Part shown: in pieces, positions 1 through 6,688 of the stretch | How positions within the stretch are numbered: position 1 is the first letter of the stretch | Layout of the letters: every line of letters begins with the position of its first letter | Position numbers and translations under genes: made by a program | Notes under the pieces: generated by a model | Told to the model about the DNA's origin: nothing | The model's input: only the letters and a program-made list of their open reading frames with translations | Database searches by the model: none | Source: an uncultured Clostridia bacterium | GTDB taxonomy: Bacteria; Bacillota; Clostridia; UBA1381 | Length of the DNA: 6,977 bases | Direction: 5' to 3' | Assembly: GCA_934486495.1 (NCBI GenBank) | Contig: CAKSPW010000094.1 | Span: forward strand, 1-6,977

Positions 1-75
1 CCCCGAGCGGCTGGGTCCGGGGGATTGCCGAACCCCCGGCGGCTTTGGTTCTTTCGCCGCCGAAAGAACGAAAAG
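1..75. repeat. G/C-rich palindromic tract, probable fragment of a dispersed repeat
   Basis: This stretch is far richer in G and C than the A/T-rich DNA that follows it. It contains two hairpin-forming palindromes. The first is CCGGGGG (17-23) against CCCCCGG (33-39). The second is GTTCTTTCG (48-56) against CGAAAGAAC (61-69) with a four-base CCGC loop, extended by CTTT (43-46) pairing with AAAG (72-75) across a small internal loop. I see no open reading frame here. The compositional break and stacked palindromes suggest an interspersed repeat cut by the left edge of the window. Its outer boundary and copy number cannot be seen. Confidence 0.45.
43..75. other. Stem-loop downstream of the kinase gene; possible transcript end
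   Basis: This is a 13-base-pair interrupted stem with a four-base loop (core GTTCTTTCG/CGAAAGAAC). It lies about 60 bp beyond the stop codon of the histidine kinase, in the direction of transcription. In minus-strand RNA it is followed by CAAAG rather than a run of U, and in the plus direction by G and A. It therefore does not fit a classical intrinsic terminator. It could protect a 3' end or halt transcription with a factor, but that is inference. No better terminator for the operon is visible between 75 and 134. Confidence 0.3.
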
Positions 76-134
76 GTTAGAATTTTGGAATGTGAAATAG
101 AATGGATATAGGGTAGTTTTTTACAACATATTTT

Positions 135-2663
135 TTACTCCTGGTTATTCTTTCTTACCTGCTGTGAAATCATACTAATCAGCTGATTAATATCAATAGG
201 TTTTCCGACATATCCGCTCATTCCGGCATCTATGCACGCTTTTTTATCGTCATCGAACAGATTTGCGGTCATGGCGATAATGGGTATTGTTTTTGCGTCG
301 GGTCGGTCGAGATCACGTATACATCTTGCCTCTTCAAGTCCGTCCATAACGGGCATGGAAACATCGGTGACTATTGCGTCAAAATCGCCCGATTTAGAGT
401 ACTTAAACATTCCAAGCACTTCTTTTCCGTTATACGCCTTACTAACTTTAGCGCCGGCATCGGTTAAGAGGTACTCGGCAATCTCCATATTAATCTCGTT
501 ATCCTCCGCCAAAATGATATTAAGACCTTTAACGGACGCTTTTTCCGGTGCAGGACTGCTCTTTTCGGCACAAGTGTCCGAATACTTGTAAGGGACTGTT
601 ATTTCAAAGAGAGTACCCTTATTTTTTTCACTTTTAACGTTTATTGTGCCGCCGAGTTTTTCGACAAGCTTTTTAACAATCGGCAGTCCGAGACCGACGC
701 CGCTTTTTCTGCTCACAACAAAATCATTTTCCTGTGCAAACGGCTCGAACATCTTTTTCTGAAATTCCTCGCTCATACCGATACCGTTGTCTTTGCAGAC
801 AAATATAATCTCCGCCGTGTTATCCGATATGCTCTTTTCGGAAACGGAAACGAGAACCTCGCCGTTTTCTTTATTATACTTTATCGCATTAGTTATAATA
901 TTCATCATAATCTGCCGCAAATACAGCGGATTGCCGACAAGTGCCCTGCCGCTTACGGTAATTTTCGGCTTATCAAAACTGATACCCCTTGTTTTTGCAC
1001 GCTCGCTTACTATTAAATAAAGATTTTCAACTTCGTCTTCAAGGTCAAATACAGAGTGTGTATCAACTCCCGTATCACCTACTTTATTAAGCATCAAATC
1101 TTCATTTACAATGTCGAGAAGGTATTCCGCCGCCGCACGCATTTTACGTCTGCACTCGGTTAAAACCTCATCATTACCTCTGTTTCTGTCGGCAATTTCA
1201 AGCATACCGAGGATAACGTTTATAGGAGTGCGGACATCGTGGCTTATACTGCGCAAAAATTCCGTTTTACTCTTGTTTGCCGCCTGTTCGTTTTTAATTG
1301 CATTTTCAAGCTTTTGCTGATATTCAAGCTCTTTCCTTTTTTGCAAGCTTATATTTCTGCGTGCGTAAATAAACGTTGCAACAAGACCGTCCTCATCGTA
1401 GCTTTGCGGAATTATTTTATCGTTAATCCACTCGTTTGAAATATCCTTATAATCGTATTCGACACAGTCGGCGGACTTAAGACGCTGTTTAAATGTAAGC
1501 GGGTTCAAAAACTCTCTGAACCCCTTGCGGTAATCCTCGCCGACACGGCCCGAGAACATTTGTCTTGCATCTGTATCAATATCGCCGATATCGGGAGATT
1601 TTTCATCATGCCCCGTCTTTTTAAGTACTGTGAATTTATCTTTTTTTAAGTCCACAAAAACAACCAGGTTATAAATATGGCTGATTGATTTTATAATTTC
1701 ATATTGTTTTTCAATTTCTTTGCTATGCTTGCTTTTTTGGCGCATATGAGAATAAATCAGCATACCCGAAAACACCAAATATATGCAAAGTGCCACAAGC
1801 ATGGAAAAAAGACAAAACGCAAAAACGTTTTTAGCCGGGTAAAATGCATAAATGTCATAGCTCTTATACATTGCCTTTCCGCCGTAATAAAGCCTGTCCT
1901 TGTACAAAAACGGTGTAAGATGAGTTCCGTTTTGGAGAGCGTCTATTTCGGCAAGCTCGGGTACGCGTATTTTGTTTTGAATGTTGTCGTCTTTGTTTGA
2001 CGCAATTATGGTATTGCCTTCGGCTATGTAAAGTGAGCCTTTAAGGCTTGTTTCGTTTCTTGCCAAAAGGCTGCGGACGGACGAGTAGTGAAATTTTAGC
2101 TTATCACTCTCCTGCATCGTTGCGCAAAAAACAACGCCTTTTTTATCATATCTTGCGGCTGCGGCAATGTCGAAAATCTTGCCGTTATGCTTAACACGTG
2201 CCGAATAAATCATTTTTGGATTTTTAAGCACAGATGTTACAGCGGACGTTTTAATTTCATTTACCCATTTTTCATAGCTCATACCTATCTGCGAATAATT
2301 CTTGTCGGGTGTGAGATTTTCATCAAGCATTAAAATACAGTCAACTCTTTGAGTATCGGAATATTTTCCAAGAGCGTTGTTTCTCTCGTTTTCCGGAATA
2401 TACGTTGTTATTGAGCCTATACTGTCGGCGTACTCGGTTATGCGGATAAGACTCTTTGCCTCGTCGGCAGCAATAAAATCAACATAATACGAGCACTGCT
2501 TTTTAATGTCGTTTATATTTCTTTCCATCGCTCCGCGAACGTTGTTTAAACAGTATGTCACACTAAGGTACAGTGTTCCGGGCAAGAGTATTATTGCGGC
2601 CAAAATTAGTATCAAAACAAGCTTTTCATTCTGGTTTTTAAGGAGGGATTTTATCTTATTCAT
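135..2663 (-). CDS. Hybrid sensor histidine kinase with C-terminal receiver domain
   Basis: This is an 842-residue inner-membrane kinase expected to autophosphorylate on histidine and pass phosphate to its own receiver. A transmembrane helix at about 15-38 and another at about 280-304 bracket an extracellular sensor region of roughly 240 residues. A PAS-like segment follows (about 326-440, ending in the typical RRNISLQKRKE linker). The H box SHDVRTP carries H475. The ATPase part shows the N box (N592), DNGIGM (625-630), an F box (MFEPF, 638-642) and GVGLGL (655-660). The receiver has E720/D721, phospho-acceptor D767, T799 and K821, so both modules look intact. I chose the ATG at 2663, which overlaps the upstream stop by 8 bp with GGAGG just before it. 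In-frame ATGs up to 2705 would lie deeper inside the upstream gene, and the one at 2672 abuts the GGAGG with no spacer. No HPt domain or output domain follows the receiver, so the phosphorelay partner lies elsewhere. The ligand is unknown. Confidence 0.93.
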   Translation of the reverse strand: MNKIKSLLKNQNEKLVLILILAAIILLPGTLYLSVTYCLNNVRGAMERNINDIKKQCSYYVDFIAADEAKSLIRITEYADSIGSITTYIPENERNNALGKYSDTQRVDCILMLDENLTPDKNYSQIGMSYEKWVNEIKTSAVTSVLKNPKMIYSARVKHNGKIFDIAAAARYDKKGVVFCATMQESDKLKFHYSSVRSLLARNETSLKGSLYIAEGNTIIASNKDDNIQNKIRVPELAEIDALQNGTHLTPFLYKDRLYYGGKAMYKSYDIYAFYPAKNVFAFCLFSMLVALCIYLVFSGMLIYSHMRQKSKHSKEIEKQYEIIKSISHIYNLVVFVDLKKDKFTVLKKTGHDEKSPDIGDIDTDARQMFSGRVGEDYRKGFREFLNPLTFKQRLKSADCVEYDYKDISNEWINDKIIPQSYDEDGLVATFIYARRNISLQKRKELEYQQKLENAIKNEQAANKSKTEFLRSISHDVRTPINVILGMLEIADRNRGNDEVLTECRRKMRAAAEYLLDIVNEDLMLNKVGDTGVDTHSVFDLEDEVENLYLIVSERAKTRGISFDKPKITVSGRALVGNPLYLRQIMMNIITNAIKYNKENGEVLVSVSEKSISDNTAEIIFVCKDNGIGMSEEFQKKMFEPFAQENDFVVSRKSGVGLGLPIVKKLVEKLGGTINVKSEKNKGTLFEITVPYKYSDTCAEKSSPAPEKASVKGLNIILAEDNEINMEIAEYLLTDAGAKVSKAYNGKEVLGMFKYSKSGDFDAIVTDVSMPVMDGLEEARCIRDLDRPDAKTIPIIAMTANLFDDDKKACIDAGMSGYVGKPIDINQLISMISQQVRKNNQE

Positions 2664-3462
2664 TGTCCTCATCCTCCCCGAGCGCATATTCTTTATCCAA
2701 ATCATATTTTTCCAAAATGGTGCGCATAGTGCCGTCGGAGCGCATTTGCGAAAGAACGTCGGAAAGCTTTTTTACCGTTTCGCTGTTCTTGCCCTTTTCA
2801 AAAGCAACGCCAAGCTTTGACGAAAGAATAAGTTCGTCAATTATTCTGAATTCACCGCTTATGTTTTTTATATAGTCACGGCAAGCCGTTTCGTGACCTG
2901 CCGCCGCATCGACATACCCCTTTTTAAGTGCTGCAAACACATTGCTCATTGTGGGAAAGCTGTACACTTTTTTCACCGACACACCGTCAATCGCTTCATC
3001 GAGAAAAATCTGTTCGGGTTTTGACCCTGTTTGGACGGAAACCGTTTTTCCGTTTAAGTCGGGAAGAGTATAAATATTACTTGACGCATTAACAACCACT
3101 ACCTGTTTGCTCCTTAAATACGGACCTGCCCACGAATAATCATCTTCCCTGCCGTTCATCGAAAAGCTTCCCCAAAGGCAATCAACCGTTTTGTCTGCTA
3201 AATAACTGTCCCTTTCCGACCATATAATTTGCTTAAATTCAGGCTCTATACCGAGCCTTTTGCATGCCTCGGTTGCAATTTCCACATCAATACCGGTAAA
3301 CTGTCCATTATCATCGAGAAAAAAATACGGCGGATATATGTCACTGCCGATGTTCAGCTTCGGCATATTTTTATCTTTTTTTGTAACAAATGCCGTACAG
3401 CCGAAAAGGGTCATCATAATCGGCACAAAAATAAGTACAGCAAGCTTTTTAAGTTTCATCAT
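2656..3462 (-). CDS. Family 3 (amino-acid-type) solute-binding lipoprotein
   Basis: This 268-residue protein has the layout of the SBP_bac_3 periplasmic binding family (HisJ/GlnH type). A signal peptide ends in the lipobox L19-F-G-C22, so the mature protein should be anchored to the outer face of the membrane. The domain runs from about 35 to 258 and begins with NIGSDIYPPYFFLDDNGQFTG, followed by GIDVEIA (57-63). R105, before SWAGPY, sits where the family places its ligand carboxylate-binding arginine, and D185 in KGYVDAAAG matches the second conserved ligand contact. Binding of an amino acid or similar small acid is therefore plausible. Its ATG overlaps the LuxR-type gene stop (ATGA), and its end overlaps the kinase start, which indicates translational coupling. 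A second ATG three bases downstream could also serve as start. No permease or ATPase neighbours are present, so a sensory rather than transport role is my inference. The exact ligand is not predictable. Confidence 0.92.
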   Translation of the reverse strand: MMKLKKLAVLIFVPIMMTLFGCTAFVTKKDKNMPKLNIGSDIYPPYFFLDDNGQFTGIDVEIATEACKRLGIEPEFKQIIWSERDSYLADKTVDCLWGSFSMNGREDDYSWAGPYLRSKQVVVVNASSNIYTLPDLNGKTVSVQTGSKPEQIFLDEAIDGVSVKKVYSFPTMSNVFAALKKGYVDAAAGHETACRDYIKNISGEFRIIDELILSSKLGVAFEKGKNSETVKKLSDVLSQMRSDGTMRTILEKYDLDKEYALGEDEDNE

Positions 3463-5072
3463 ACATGCTCTCCCTCTTTTTTTAAATACACGGCGGAAAA
3501 GCTCAAAAGCTGTTTTTTCGAGGAAACACCGAGCTTACTGTAAATGTTGCCGTTATGATATTTAAGCGTGGACTGCTTTATTTTCGTAATCTGCATTATT
3601 TCCGGAACCGTTTTTCCGTCAAGATACAAATCAAATATTTTTTTCTCGGTCGGCGTCAGACGCCGGATTCCCGAGCAGAAATAATCGTAATCGTCCTGAA
3701 CGATAGCGTTTTTGTTCTTTTGTATCAGCCGTTCGTTTTCCGACTGCACCTGTTCAAGCTTGCTTTGTGCGCTTTCGTTTTTCTTTGAAAGCTCATCAAA
3801 CGATTTCTGATACTCATTATCACGCCCGGCAAGAAATGCGAAAAGGTCGTCTATTTCAAAAAATGTGCTGTCGCTATCATCGTGATTTAAGCTTTCCGAC
3901 TGCTTTATTTTCTCGAGTGCCTTTAGTATCGGCGTTATAAAACGTTTTGAAAAATAAAGGCATAGACTTAAAATTGTAAGCGCCGACAATACGACTATAA
4001 CTATCAGCTGGAGCGTGTTTTGCGCTTCTCTGTGCGAATAGTCGGAATACGGCATCATTACCGTTACCGCATACGGATTCCCCTTTGCGTAAAGCGAGGT
4101 TTTTCTCGTCATTCCGACATAGGAGCCGTATTCGTTTTTAAGCGTTACAAGCTCTTTTGTAAGTTTTTTTATCTTAAGCGGCCCTTTCGGCGCAAGAAAA
4201 TATCCTTTTTTCGTTCCGCAGCTGAGACTTTCGGAAATATTTATTTCATCGGCATTATATCTTGAAAAAATACAGGTTATATATGGAAGCGTAGTCGGCT
4301 GTGCATGAACATCTTTAAAAACGCTCTCGTTTACTTCAAAGCCGCATATTCCGTAGGCTCTGCCGTCTTTACCCCTCATTGGCATGGCAACGAGCATTAC
4401 CCTCTCCGACGTACCCGGAAGAACGATTATATCGCAAATACGTGTTGAGTTTTCAATCGCTTCATCGCTCGGTGCAACCAATTCCTCAAAATTCGGAAAA
4501 TTTGACGAGTCATATTCAAGCCGCCATTTTCTGTGCGGCATAATACCTCTTTCCTTTGCTGCCTTGACATTTCCTCTGAAAAGAAGCATTGTTTCCTTAT
4601 TCGTTGTACCGAACAGATCCTGATTTAAATACACTCCCGACTTTGAGTCGCCGACTCCCGTTCTTGACGCATTAAGCACGACAAAAGCACCCGAACAGTC
4701 AACCTTCAAAAGCTCACTGCGGAGCAAATCTATGTAGCGGCTTTCAAGCTCATTTATATGCTCGGGCGAGTTTTGAATACTTTTAAAGGTGATTCCCTCG
4801 GATGTGAAATATTTGTCGGTAAGCTGTGACGCTGCCTCGGAGAGCTGAACTCCCCGAAGCGTAATATCGTTGTAATATGCCGTCATTTCACGGTCGAAAA
4901 ATTCCGTCTGCAAGCTTAAAATATCGGATATTTTCTCCTTTGTCGTTGTAAACTGTCCGAAAAGAAAGAGAAAAATCGCAAATATAAGCAAAAGCACCGT
5001 TGCCAAAACAAACATATATCCAAACAGCTTTCTGCGCATGGATTGTTTTTTGTTAATTAGGGATAATTGCAT
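3459..5072 (-). CDS. Membrane-anchored LuxR-type HTH regulator with extracellular sensor domain
   Basis: This 537-residue protein appears to be a one-component membrane regulator. A short basic N-terminus (RRK, 13-15) precedes transmembrane helix 1 at about 17-39. A sensor region of about 310 residues follows (40-352), and its long first helix and later GICGFEVNESVF strand (241-252) resemble double-Cache domains. Helix 2 spans about 353-374. The cytoplasmic part has a HAMP-like juxtamembrane stretch with P381, a probable coiled coil (about 415-455) and a C-terminal LuxR/GerE helix-turn-helix (about 471-530). The HTH has the family pattern LTPTEKKIFDLYLDGKT...EI...STLKYHNGNIYSKLGV. There is no receiver domain, so it is not a classical response regulator. 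The start has GGAGG six bases upstream, only 14 bp after the previous stop. It may respond to ligand, directly or through a neighbouring binding protein, and may control this operon or other genes. The fold calls are from sequence pattern only. Confidence 0.88.
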   Translation of the reverse strand: MQLSLINKKQSMRRKLFGYMFVLATVLLLIFAIFLFLFGQFTTTKEKISDILSLQTEFFDREMTAYYNDITLRGVQLSEAASQLTDKYFTSEGITFKSIQNSPEHINELESRYIDLLRSELLKVDCSGAFVVLNASRTGVGDSKSGVYLNQDLFGTTNKETMLLFRGNVKAAKERGIMPHRKWRLEYDSSNFPNFEELVAPSDEAIENSTRICDIIVLPGTSERVMLVAMPMRGKDGRAYGICGFEVNESVFKDVHAQPTTLPYITCIFSRYNADEINISESLSCGTKKGYFLAPKGPLKIKKLTKELVTLKNEYGSYVGMTRKTSLYAKGNPYAVTVMMPYSDYSHREAQNTLQLIVIVVLSALTILSLCLYFSKRFITPILKALEKIKQSESLNHDDSDSTFFEIDDLFAFLAGRDNEYQKSFDELSKKNESAQSKLEQVQSENERLIQKNKNAIVQDDYDYFCSGIRRLTPTEKKIFDLYLDGKTVPEIMQITKIKQSTLKYHNGNIYSKLGVSSKKQLLSFSAVYLKKEGEHV

Positions 5073-5086
5073 TTAGTACCTCCGGT

Positions 5087-6409
5087 TTACTTTGCACCGA
5101 GCTTATTCCAAAGCTCCTCCGAAATTACCTCGGACGGCGCACTTTTAATGCTGAAATACTTTTGCTCGTTTCTTAAATAATCGTAAAATGCATAAACCCT
5201 GCCGTAGTATTCGGGGCTTTGCTGTTCAGACACAACATCGGAGTTTTCCTTAACCTTCTTGAGTGCGTCATAGAGTTTTTTGTAATCGGCATTTTTAAAT
5301 TTATAACCATCTATCTTGTCAAAAGCGCCGTTTGTGACGGGCATATATCCCGTTTCGCATACAAAATTGAGATTTCTCTGAGGCTCGGTAAGCCATTTTG
5401 CAAATACTGCCGCCGCCTCCGCCTTTTGAGATGTTGTCTTATATGAGCAAAGACCGACTCCCGCCTGCGTAACGCACGGCTTTTTACCCTTAACGGACGG
5501 CAAAGGAAGAACCTCCAAATTCATAGGCTCGCTTTTTCCGTCATCATAAGTTACCGTGTCGTTATAGTACAAAACGGCTGCCGACGAGCTTATACCCGAT
5601 AAAACCTCTCCCGTCATAACCTGTGTGTTTGAGTAAAGATTTGAAAGCATAATATGACCTTTTGCCATTGCGTTTGCGAATTTTAAAAACGTCTGCTTCA
5701 AAATACTGTTTGAAAAATCGTAAAATCCGTCATCGGCAAAAATATCTCCCGCACCGCTTTCTTCCGCGGCAAGCTCGATTGTGCGAAGCGGATAGTCCAA
5801 AGCGCAAAACGGCTTGCCTCCCGACCATTTGTAATACTTTTCTGCCGCTTCAAAAAATCCGTCCCAATCCGAAAGCGAATCGTATGTAACACCGGTATCC
5901 TTTGAAAAACGCTCAAACTGACCGCCCGAAACAAAAAGCAGATGCGTCGATTTTGAAACCGGGAATACACAAAGCTTATCGTCAACCTCGCCGTCCGCTA
6001 AAAATTCCGGAACAAATGCCGACAACTCCTTTTCACCGAAATATTCTCTCCAATTTAAAATATTTTCCGTACCAAGCTCAAGAACATTGCTCTTGTGCGC
6101 AAAGAAAAGGTCGGGCATTTCCGCACTTCCCGGAACTTTATTATATGCGTCAAGAAGCTTTTCGCCTATTTTTGATGCGTTTGACATTGCGGTAACGTTT
6201 ATTATAATACCCTTTTCCATTCCTACCGTGCTGTTAAACTCGTTAATGAGTCTGTTCATCGGAGAATCCGACTGCTCACCGTAAACGTGCCAAAGCGACA
6301 GAGTTACCGGGTCGTGTTTATCAAGCTCCGACTTTTTACACCCGCAAAGAGTTAAAGACAAAATCATAAAAATGATTAAAACGGAAAATATTTTTTTGTT
6401 ACCTCGCAT
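5087..6409 (-). CDS. Family 1 extracellular solute-binding lipoprotein
   Basis: This 440-residue protein matches ABC-type family 1 (sugar-type) binding proteins in length and layout. The signal peptide has a hydrophobic core at 7-21 and a lipobox L21-C-G-C24, so it should be a membrane-tethered lipoprotein. The mature part opens with VTLSLWHVYGEQSDSPMNRL (35-54), and later shows DWDGFFEAAEKYY (181-193) and the C-terminal family signature FAKWLTEPQRNLNFVCETGY (336-355). It is the first gene of the operon, with GGAGG seven bases before the ATG and a leader of about 180 nt. Family 1 proteins normally deliver sugars or other solutes to ABC permeases, but none is encoded here. The remaining operon genes are signalling proteins. 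It may present a ligand to the LuxR-type sensor or the kinase, or may share permeases encoded elsewhere. Substrate cannot be read from the sequence. Confidence 0.92.
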   Translation of the reverse strand: MRGNKKIFSVLIIFMILSLTLCGCKKSELDKHDPVTLSLWHVYGEQSDSPMNRLINEFNSTVGMEKGIIINVTAMSNASKIGEKLLDAYNKVPGSAEMPDLFFAHKSNVLELGTENILNWREYFGEKELSAFVPEFLADGEVDDKLCVFPVSKSTHLLFVSGGQFERFSKDTGVTYDSLSDWDGFFEAAEKYYKWSGGKPFCALDYPLRTIELAAEESGAGDIFADDGFYDFSNSILKQTFLKFANAMAKGHIMLSNLYSNTQVMTGEVLSGISSSAAVLYYNDTVTYDDGKSEPMNLEVLPLPSVKGKKPCVTQAGVGLCSYKTTSQKAEAAAVFAKWLTEPQRNLNFVCETGYMPVTNGAFDKIDGYKFKNADYKKLYDALKKVKENSDVVSEQQSPEYYGRVYAFYDYLRNEQKYFSIKSAPSEVISEELWNKLGAK

Positions 6410-6492
6410 TTAAATTCCTCCTGAAAATTCCGAAACAGATATTTACCTTTTGATAAATCAAATGTTAAACTCTGTAAAGAACCTATACTTTT

Positions 6493-6578
6493 TCCCCTAC
6501 TTTTTTAAAAAAATTTCGGTTTTTTTTAAAATTTATCCCCTACTTTTGGCAAAAAGTATGGTGACAAATTCGGTTTTT
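6493..6578. repeat. Degenerate tandem repeat with embedded palindromes in the operon leader
   Basis: Two imperfect copies of one unit lie side by side. CCCCTACTTTT occurs at 6494-6504 and again at 6537-6547, and each is followed by AAATTTCGGTTTT or AAATTCGGTTTT (from 6511 and 6566). The second copy carries about 12 extra bases that complete a hairpin, TACTTTT (6541-6547) against AAAAGTA (6552-6558), with further pairing outside a mismatch. ATACTTTTT (6485-6493) is also the reverse complement of AAAAAGTAT (6551-6559). All of it would be transcribed in the operon leader, and it lies just upstream of or over the -35 box of the plus-strand promoter. It could be a set of operator half-sites or an RNA element. 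Confidence 0.45.
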
Positions 6579-6588
6579 CATATATAAT
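6561..6588 (+). promoter_or_regulatory. Probable promoter for the zinc-ribbon gene
   Basis: On the plus strand GTGACA (6561-6566) is followed after 16 bp by a perfect TATAAT (6583-6588). The expected start is near 6595, leaving a leader of about 94 nt before the ATG at 6689. The -35 match is weaker than that of the opposing promoter, and a second TATAAT at 6594-6599 has no good -35 partner. The two promoters overlap head-on, so they probably compete for RNA polymerase. Confidence 0.5.
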
Positions 6589-6597
6589 ATTAATATA

Positions 6598-6626
6598 ATT
6601 ATAGCACATATTTTTAGTTCAGTCAA
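6598..6626 (-). promoter_or_regulatory. Sigma-A-type promoter for the four-gene operon
   Basis: Read on the minus strand there is a -35 box TTGACT (6621-6626), a 17-bp spacer and a perfect -10 box TATAAT (6598-6603). A TG one base upstream of the -10 makes it an extended -10 element. The predicted start is near 6591, giving a leader of about 180 nt before the first ATG at 6409. It matches the vegetative consensus at 11 of 12 positions. No comparable promoter is seen between the operon genes. Confidence 0.75.
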
Positions 6627-6637
6627 TGAATATGTGC
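6604..6637. promoter_or_regulatory. Inverted repeat around the operon -35 box, candidate operator
   Basis: GCACATAT (6604-6611) and its exact reverse complement ATATGTGC (6630-6637) are separated by 18 bp. The left arm abuts the -10 hexamer and includes the extended -10 TG. The right arm lies just upstream of the -35 box. A dimeric regulator bound here would cover the operon promoter. In plus-strand RNA the same arms would form a stem-loop near the 5' end of the zinc-ribbon transcript. Either role is inference; what is seen is a perfect 8-bp repeat. Confidence 0.45.
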
Positions 6638-6688
6638 AATTTTGTAAAAAAAATTTTTTACGAGTTTTCGGGAAAGGAGGGTAAACCT

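Larger units (their letters stand above)
6410..6590 (-). promoter_or_regulatory. Long 5' leader of the operon
   Basis: From the predicted start near 6591 to the ATG at 6409 the transcript has about 180 untranslated bases. They contain the AAAAGTAGGGG repeats (read on the minus strand) and end in the GGAGG ribosome binding site at 6417-6421. I do not recognise a known riboswitch class, and no clear terminator-antiterminator pair is visible. No short reading frame with its own ribosome binding site stood out. Confidence 0.4.

Noticed and set aside
43..75. Classical intrinsic terminator
   Set aside because: The stem is good, but neither strand has a U-run directly after it.
232..2000. Plus-strand open frames opposite the kinase gene
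   Set aside because: They lie wholly antisense to intact, well-recognised kinase and receiver domains, have no family resemblance and no convincing ribosome binding sites.
2664..2705. Longer kinase reading frame starting at 2705 (14 extra residues)
   Set aside because: It would overlap the upstream gene by 50 bp and adds a short polar segment before the first membrane helix. The ATG at 2663 has a GGAGG at suitable distance and gives a normal short overlap.
5662..6284. Overlapping open frames on both strands inside the family 1 binding protein gene
   Set aside because: They are out-of-frame shadows of a complete binding-protein gene, with compositions unlike real proteins.
6420..6590. Catabolite-repression (cre) site or known riboswitch in the operon leader
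   Set aside because: The closest cre-like strings, for example around TGTTTCGG, have wrong spacing of the core CG. No conserved core of a riboswitch class I know could be recognised.
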